DNA of 46,053 bases from Bacteroides sp. (GTDB lineage: Bacteria > Bacteroidota > Bacteroidia > Bacteroidales > SM23-62), in the NCBI GenBank assembly GCA_011053095.1, contig DRHS01000235.1:1-46053 (forward strand), written 5' to 3'. This document shows positions 40,744 to 46,053 of the stretch, one piece after another. Made by a program: the position numbers and the translations under genes. The first letter of the stretch is position 1. Every line of letters starts with the position of its first letter. Below the pieces are notes generated by a model, which was given only the letters and a program-made list of their open reading frames with translations, did not search any database and was not told the DNA's origin.

Positions 40744-42489
40744 TTATTCCACGTCGAAGTATGTGATTCCCTGCAAGTATGTCCCACTCTCTGTAAATCC
40801 ACGGATAAGTAACATGTACCTGCCACTTCGATCTGATGTATTGAAATGAAAAGTACCTGATTCACCTGGAGTCAATACAATATCCGGTTCCCATGTAAGA
40901 AAATTCCGGAAGTCCGGTATATCTGAGTCTTTATCCTGATGCACAGAATTACCCGGTACATTATGTGGCAAAAATCCTGTATACGGAAAGAAAAAGGAAT
41001 TCGCCGGAAGGTCCATTCCGGCCATGTCACCATTTTTGGAAATGATGTTTATTACCCCCCCGTATAAAGTATTCCCGAGTACGTAAATTTCATTGAGAAC
41101 CTCGATGCTCTGGATCCTTTTTGGAGAAAGTACGTATAGTTTTTCAAGATCATTGACGGGTAACTGGTCGAGTAGAATCAAAGGTTCCATATCTTGCATC
41201 AATGGAGCCGTGAGGGTATTCCCGGTGAGGTAAAGAGAGGTTTTGTTTCTTCGGGTTATGGAAATTACTTCCGGGACGAGCTCAATAAATACCTCTTTCA
41301 GATTCGGCAATTCAATATACTCATCAATCATTAGTTTGTGCAGAGGAATATCATAAAAGGCCGTTCTCTCAGAACCTGTATCTGGATTAGATTGGATCGT
41401 AGGTTCAGAAGTTTTGTACATTTTTTCAGCCTGCATATTGATCATAATTTCTCTCGCCAGGATCTTTTCTGACGCCGAAAGTTCAAATGAATTTTGAAAT
41501 ACTCCAGGAGGGAAATCAGAGAAATCCTTATCAATGTTTATATCCAGTTCCGGATACTGCTTATGCCTTGAGGCAATGAATAGTTCGTAATCCCCTGAAA
41601 TGGAATCCAATGCAAAATAAAACTTCCCATCCTGTTTCGTGTCATATACAAAGAACCTGTGAGGTTTTCCGAGGATGGAGAGTTCAACTCGTGCATCTTT
41701 TACGGGTTCGTCTGAATTTTTCAGTACAATCTTGCCGCCAATGGACAATCCTCTTATATCGGGTAGAAAGTTTACGTTGTAGGATTTGGGACTTTCAAAT
41801 TTATCAGAAATAAGCCAGGCCTGGTGCAACGTGTCAATCGCTCCGGGTCTGCAGGCTACTGCGGTTACCCGTGAAGGTTCAAAGTTTAAATGTTGGGGAA
41901 GACGTATCGTGTACCCGACTTCTTCTCCTTGACGATATTTTGATTTATCCGTTTTACAGATCACCATTGTCCCCTGTTGTTCAGGAATCATTCTTCCTCT
42001 CTCAGGGATTGTCCCGGAGGTATCTCCCTGGCCAGTTCCTTCGATCTCGGTCAGATAAGGATTGATGATCTTTATACCCAGGTAATCGTATTGCAGGGAT
42101 GAGAAATTTCTCATCCATTTTGTATAGGCGATTAGATAATAATTACCGGTAAGTAAATTCTCCGGTATCACAATGAATCCATGGGAGCCTGAGCGGGATA
42201 ATTCAAACTTGCCATTCTCTACGGAGGTCCCATTCTGGTTAATTAGCTGCACATATAGGACTTTGCTCCAGAAAGCTTTTTTAATATTGGCCGGACTTAT
42301 ATTAAATGCTTTGAAATAAATTTTCTCACCTACAGCATATATATTCCGGTCGGTGATCAACTCATATTTTTCATTGTAGGTGTCCTCTACCAGAAGATTT
42401 GAATCAGCCTCAGGAGAGACCATGCTAAAGCCTTTTCCCTGATACAACAATGCAAGGAAGAAAAACAATATATATGTGGAATGTATCCT
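40744..42489 (-). CDS. Exported MG2-like/TonB plug-like protein of a receptor operon
   Basis: About 581 residues; ATG 42489 is preferred because it begins directly with the signal peptide (MRIHSTYILFFFLALL) and leaves a 14-base gap after the DUF4249 stop. Residues about 40-140 look like an MG2 beta-sandwich of alpha-2-macroglobulins (YELITDRNIYAVGEKIYFKAF and GNYYLIAYTKWMRN). A carboxypeptidase-like regulatory domain follows (GGKIVLKNSDEPVKDARVELSI), then a TonB plug-like part (PLILLDQLPVNDLEKLYVLSPKRIQSIEVL...YGGVINIISK). No beta-barrel follows the plug. The C-terminus is a beta domain with SGTFHFNTSDRSGRYMLLIRGFTESG. It likely works with the receptor and DUF4249 protein at the outer membrane. 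Function unknown. Confidence 0.75.
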   Translation of the reverse strand, partial: RIHSTYILFFFLALLYQGKGFSMVSPEADSNLLVEDTYNEKYELITDRNIYAVGEKIYFKAFNISPANIKKAFWSKVLYVQLINQNGTSVENGKFELSRSGSHGFIVIPENLLTGNYYLIAYTKWMRNFSSLQYDYLGIKIINPYLTEIEGTGQGDTSGTIPERGRMIPEQQGTMVICKTDKSKYRQGEEVGYTIRLPQHLNFEPSRVTAVACRPGAIDTLHQAWLISDKFESPKSYNVNFLPDIRGLSIGGKIVLKNSDEPVKDARVELSILGKPHRFFVYDTKQDGKFYFALDSISGDYELFIASRHKQYPELDINIDKDFSDFPPGVFQNSFELSASEKILAREIMINMQAEKMYKTSEPTIQSNPDTGSERTAFYDIPLHKLMIDEYIELPNLKEVFIELVPEVISITRRNKTSLYLTGNTLTAPLMQDMEPLILLDQLPVNDLEKLYVLSPKRIQSIEVLNEIYVLGNTLYGGVINIISKNGDMAGMDLPANSFFFPYTGFLPHNVPGNSVHQDKDSDIPDFRNFLTWEPDIVLTPGESGTFHFNTSDRSGRYMLLIRGFTESGTYLQGITYFDVE

Positions 42490-42503
42490 CATTACTATTA
42501 AAC

Positions 42504-43670
42504 TTATTGCCAATAATCCGGACGTTCCAGTGTTCCCCCACTCATCCTGCAATCAAAACAATGTTGGTCTACATAATCGTAGATTGGTGGCGAACCATCA
42601 ATATAAAACAGAAATACAGGGTATAATGATGGACCTATATCTCCGAGAAATGCCATTAAAGTAGCGTCATCCAATCCATAAGGTGTACAAGATGATGAGG
42701 TCTGAGCTTCTATGCTTGGCTGCACCAGGATTCGTTTTTCAGTTATGGAGCTGGCCGAGAAATAGCCCAGTACTGTTTCTTCAGGATTTTCCAAGGATCG
42801 AATATTGCCGAAGATTCCGGAAGGTTGTGTCGCATATAGTTCACCGGTTTGTTTTGACTGCCCTTCGAGGTTCTTCCAGAAATCATAAGCCGTTTCACTC
42901 AGGGAATACTGCTTGACTAGAAGACTATATGTAATAGTCAGCCTGTCGGTCTCGTCAGAAACATGATTGATAGGAAGCTTGGTAATATGGTCGCTGGTAA
43001 GATGTCTGGTCGAATACGTGTAAAAATCATTAATTCGCAATGTCCTCCAGCAATTTTGAATAGTATCGCTTGGGAATTCCCCCAACTTAATACTACCATC
43101 ATAGTAGGCCCATGTTTGAAATGTGGAATGGTATTCCCAGGTTTCCTCGAGCTCCCATCGATAACTTTTGGCATATTCACCTGTGGCATCCGTAGCCACA
43201 AAAAATTGTACACCTTGTGTGTTTCTGTTGGGATTTGTGCCTGGCTTATCTGTTTGCTCCCATAATATGTCGTCAATAGGTGGACTGGGTAATAATTTTT
43301 CGACTCCGGAATAGTATTGTTTCCCATTTTCTGTGGTTACGGTTAACATGTAATCTGTACCCGCAACCAGGTCCTGAGCAGTCATCTGGCATGCATAAAT
43401 ACCAGGACTTGATTCAAGGAAATGATATATATGGTCCTTATTATCCTGCACTTCAACGATACAATTTGAAACATGGAGGAGTCCCTCATCATGTCCAATC
43501 GGAGAGGTCCTGGAAACTTGAATATACTGTACTCCTTCCTGATCGGTTATGACTCCATTAATAACCATTATTTCCACAGATTCTCTAATCTCAGGAGTAT
43601 AGGGAGTTACACATCCACCAAGCAGGATTGCTCCGAATATTATCATGAACAACCGGCTAATCACTCGCAT
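42504..43670 (-). CDS. DUF4249 domain lipoprotein, partner of the TonB receptor
   Basis: About 388 residues from ATG 43670, which overlaps the receptor stop by 14 bases; a longer in-frame start at 43739 would bury the signal. Lipoprotein signal ends at the lipobox LLGGC. The mature part has the DUF4249 features: an N-terminal beta-sandwich (MVINGVITDQEGVQYIQVSRTSP), YMLTVTTENGKQYYSG, ending CFDCRMSGGTLERPDYW. DUF4249 proteins are surface lipoproteins encoded next to particular TonB receptors, comparable in position to SusD. They are thought to assist uptake; the ligand is unknown. Confidence 0.88.
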   Translation of the reverse strand: MRVISRLFMIIFGAILLGGCVTPYTPEIRESVEIMVINGVITDQEGVQYIQVSRTSPIGHDEGLLHVSNCIVEVQDNKDHIYHFLESSPGIYACQMTAQDLVAGTDYMLTVTTENGKQYYSGVEKLLPSPPIDDILWEQTDKPGTNPNRNTQGVQFFVATDATGEYAKSYRWELEETWEYHSTFQTWAYYDGSIKLGEFPSDTIQNCWRTLRINDFYTYSTRHLTSDHITKLPINHVSDETDRLTITYSLLVKQYSLSETAYDFWKNLEGQSKQTGELYATQPSGIFGNIRSLENPEETVLGYFSASSITEKRILVQPSIEAQTSSSCTPYGLDDATLMAFLGDIGPSLYPVFLFYIDGSPPIYDYVDQHCFDCRMSGGTLERPDYWQ

Positions 43671-46053
43671 AATTACCAAATTTAAAATTCCACGACAGGG
43701 TGAATATGGGCTGGCTGAAGACAGACATTTTAAATCCATTAAGATTTCTTCCCTCCACCTCGAAAAAAACGGAATATGCGTTGTCTCTTCCGGTGAGGTT
43801 GTAGATACCCAACATCCAGTAGCTATGTGCTAGTTTGTTAGCCTTGAGATTCCCTTCCAGGTTCAGGGACACATCGACCCTGAAATAATCCGGGATTCGG
43901 TAGGCGTTCCTCGATGAATAGTAAATATATTTCCTGTCATCAACAAGGTAAACGGAAATCGGGTAGGTGGCTGGTCTTCCGGTATGATAAACAATATTGG
44001 ATGAAAAGCTTAATCTTCTGTTCAATCGGTAATTCAGAACTGAATTTACAGAATGGGGGATATCATAATTTGATGGATACATTTCACCCTGATTAATTTG
44101 ATCCCAGGGCTGGGATCCATTTACCTGGATCATTGAACGGGACCAGGTGTAGGACAACCATCCGGTCAGTTTTCCGGAGTTCTTTTTAAACATTAATTCA
44201 ATGCCATAAGCATGCTGCCTTCCCTGAAGTACCTCTGTCTCAATGTTTGGAGAGCTAATAAAATCTGCACCATCTTTATATTCCAGAATATTGTTTATCA
44301 ACTTATAATAAGCCTCAGCAGAGAAGTTGACGTCCAATCTGAGAATATCCTGGTAATGGCCAATGGAGATCTGATCTGCATATGCAGGTTTTACATGATA
44401 ATCACTTAGCTTCCACTGATGTGTTGGTGAAATAGCAATGGTATTGCTAAGCATGAAAAGGTATTGCCTTGTCCTGTTGTAGGACAATTTCAAGGAAGTG
44501 TTTGAGCCGGTAAGAAAGGTAATTGCCCCCCGTAATTCAGGACCGGAATATGTTTTTACCGCCTGATTCTGTGAAAACTTCAGGGTATCTATGATGTATT
44601 CCGGATCAACCGGGCTTCCTGGATTATATAAATAGACAGACTGGGGTCCCAGATTGCTGAAGAAACTGTATCGAAATCCACCATATAGTATTAATCTGTC
44701 AGACAGATTATATTGATCAGCAATGTGCAGGGCACCTTCCAAACCTGATTCCTCTCCGAGGCTGACAGATTTCCTTGATGATTCTGATCCGAATGGCAGG
44801 ATGTCTCCCCTGTTAAGGTCGTAAAGTATCAGGTTTCCACCGAAAACGATTTTGTGACTGGCAGTTGGTATCCAGTTGAAATCAGTTTTGATTTCATAGT
44901 GTTTGATTCTGTATTTGTGCTGGTACGCTTCCAGTGGAATAGTATTGTCCTCATGTCCTGAAGTATATTGTGAAATCACTGCTGATACATCAGAATTGAG
45001 CCTTGAAGAATATTCCCTCCTCCAATTCAAGGATCCCCCGGCATTTGAATAATCGTATTGATCTGTTGATGCAAATATAAATTGGTCATAACTGTAGTAT
45101 CCGAAAACTTTTATCAGGTTCTTTTCATTTGGTCTCATACTGATACCTCCTGCCAGATCATAGAAAAATGCATTGCTAGATCTCAGGTCCGGATTTTCCA
45201 TTCTTGATAGGATCCAGTCTGAATATGTAGATCTGGCACTTAAGACAAATGAACTTTTTCCATTCTGGATTGGACCTTCAACGGTCAGACGGGCCGTAAT
45301 GGGACTTATTCCTCCCCTTGCCGTATACCTTTTATTATTACCCTGACGGGAAGAAATGTCCATGACAGAAGCGAGTTTCCCTCCGTAGCTGGCAGGCAGG
45401 TTACTTTTATAAAAGCTAAAATCACGGATAATATCAGGATTGAATGCTGAAAAAAAGCCGAATAAATGAGATGTATTGTAAACTGGAATATTGTTTATTA
45501 AATACATGTTCTGGTCGGCAGCACTGCCCCTGACATTCATTCCTGAGGTACCTTCCCCGGTGTTTTGCACCCCGGGCAATAATTGCACCACTTTCAAAAC
45601 GTCCATTTCACCCATTACGGCAGGAATTTCTTTAATGCTTTTAACAGATATCTGGCTGAACCCCATTTCTATGCCTCTAACATGATCATATGCGCCTGAT
45701 CTTATAGTAATTTCATCTATGGGATACAATTTCTTTCCCATCTCGATTGTTATCTTTCCTTCCGAGAGAACATCAAGATGGTAATTTAATTCCTCCATCC
45801 CCAGACAGTTAAATCGGGCTGTATATTTACCCGGAGAGACTGAGATGCTGAAATGTCCGTATAAATCGGTTACAAAACCTCTGGATAATTCTTCAATGTA
45901 AATGGTGGCGCCAATGAGAGGTTCACCATTCTCGGCATCCTTTAGCTCACCGTTGATAACTGCCTCGTCCCGGTTGCCGAGATCTTTTTCGTTTCCAATA
46001 ATAAGGGTACTAACTATCACTGCTTTTCGGCCCTCTATATATAATTTTTCAGT
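43657..46053 (-). CDS. TonB-dependent receptor with carboxypeptidase-like N-terminal domain (partial)
   Basis: The frame stays open to the window edge at 46053, so the N-terminus is missing; the GTG at 46020 is unlikely to be the real start because codons before it (TEKLYIEGRKAV) read as protein. The visible 799 residues start with a CarboxypepD_reg-like domain (INGELKDAENGEPLIGATIYIEELSRGFVTDLYGHF). A plug domain (about 120-230: VVQLLPGVQNTGEGTSGMNVRGSAADQNMYLI) and a 22-strand barrel follow, ending LSWNFKFG. It transports a large or scarce ligand across the outer membrane using TonB energy. It is the first gene of an operon with the DUF4249 and MG2/plug-like genes. The ligand cannot be inferred. 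Confidence 0.95.
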   Translation of the reverse strand, partial: TEKLYIEGRKAVIVSTLIIGNEKDLGNRDEAVINGELKDAENGEPLIGATIYIEELSRGFVTDLYGHFSISVSPGKYTARFNCLGMEELNYHLDVLSEGKITIEMGKKLYPIDEITIRSGAYDHVRGIEMGFSQISVKSIKEIPAVMGEMDVLKVVQLLPGVQNTGEGTSGMNVRGSAADQNMYLINNIPVYNTSHLFGFFSAFNPDIIRDFSFYKSNLPASYGGKLASVMDISSRQGNNKRYTARGGISPITARLTVEGPIQNGKSSFVLSARSTYSDWILSRMENPDLRSSNAFFYDLAGGISMRPNEKNLIKVFGYYSYDQFIFASTDQYDYSNAGGSLNWRREYSSRLNSDVSAVISQYTSGHEDNTIPLEAYQHKYRIKHYEIKTDFNWIPTASHKIVFGGNLILYDLNRGDILPFGSESSRKSVSLGEESGLEGALHIADQYNLSDRLILYGGFRYSFFSNLGPQSVYLYNPGSPVDPEYIIDTLKFSQNQAVKTYSGPELRGAITFLTGSNTSLKLSYNRTRQYLFMLSNTIAISPTHQWKLSDYHVKPAYADQISIGHYQDILRLDVNFSAEAYYKLINNILEYKDGADFISSPNIETEVLQGRQHAYGIELMFKKNSGKLTGWLSYTWSRSMIQVNGSQPWDQINQGEMYPSNYDIPHSVNSVLNYRLNRRLSFSSNIVYHTGRPATYPISVYLVDDRKYIYYSSRNAYRIPDYFRVDVSLNLEGNLKANKLAHSYWMLGIYNLTGRDNAYSVFFEVEGRNLNGFKMSVFSQPIFTLSWNFKFGNYASD

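Overview
The window comes from a member of the Bacteroidota, most likely a free-living, polysaccharide-degrading Bacteroidales/Marinilabiliales-type organism. The evidence is a SusD C-terminus, two proteins with a C-terminal type IX secretion (T9SS) sorting domain, a TonB receptor with a carboxypeptidase-like regulatory domain, several Bacteroidota-only lipoprotein families (DUF4249, DUF4831, DUF6048, DUF6452) and promoter-like sites matching the Bacteroidota TTG-N19-TAnnTTTG pattern. No rRNA, tRNA or CRISPR array was recognised. All calls were made by reading the sequence and translations; no database search was run.

Layout. (1) 1-4761: the end of a polysaccharide utilisation locus, with a SusD fragment, an FN3-like surface lipoprotein, a terminator, then a lipoprotein sulfatase and a secreted SGNH/CE2-like esterase in one operon. 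(2) 4775-10980: a decayed trimethylamine-methyltransferase (MttB) family gene fused by deletion to the tail of an APC-type permease, its intact upstream neighbour saccharopine dehydrogenase, a class C beta-lactamase-like serine hydrolase, an amidase lipoprotein and a TPR lipoprotein. (3) 11061-14782: an XRE/S24 regulator divergent from a YfiR-SpoIIE phosphatase plus SiaC operon. The 398-bp intergenic region between them carries a large hairpin. (4) 14777-21906: an eIF2B-like protein, an FtsX/MacB-type permease, a histidine kinase, aat and an aldehyde dehydrogenase. (5) 21932-33138: three long minus-strand genes, namely a 1849-residue PKD-repeat T9SS substrate, a TPR-SpoIIE phosphatase and an exported protein with 14 WD40 repeats fused to a caspase-like peptidase. 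(6) 33291-34464: an overlapping DUF6452/DUF6048 pair. (7) About 34550-36286: a complete IS200/IS605-type element (tnpA and tnpB divergent) inserted at the very 3' end of a POT peptide transporter gene. (8) 38040-40704: the NAD(P)H-hydrate repair enzyme and a DUF4831 lipoprotein. (9) 40744-46053: a minus-strand outer-membrane operon of TonB receptor (cut by the window edge), DUF4249 lipoprotein and an MG2/plug-like protein.

The most interesting material is signalling. There are two membrane-anchored PP2C/SpoIIE phosphatases with different sensor domains, one beside a SiaC-type phosphoprotein (partner-switching logic) and the other beside a predicted exported WD40-caspase. Other points worth a second look are the long hairpin before the YfiR-SpoIIE gene, the TnpB element whose natural guide would read into the POT gene, and the recently decayed MttB gene.
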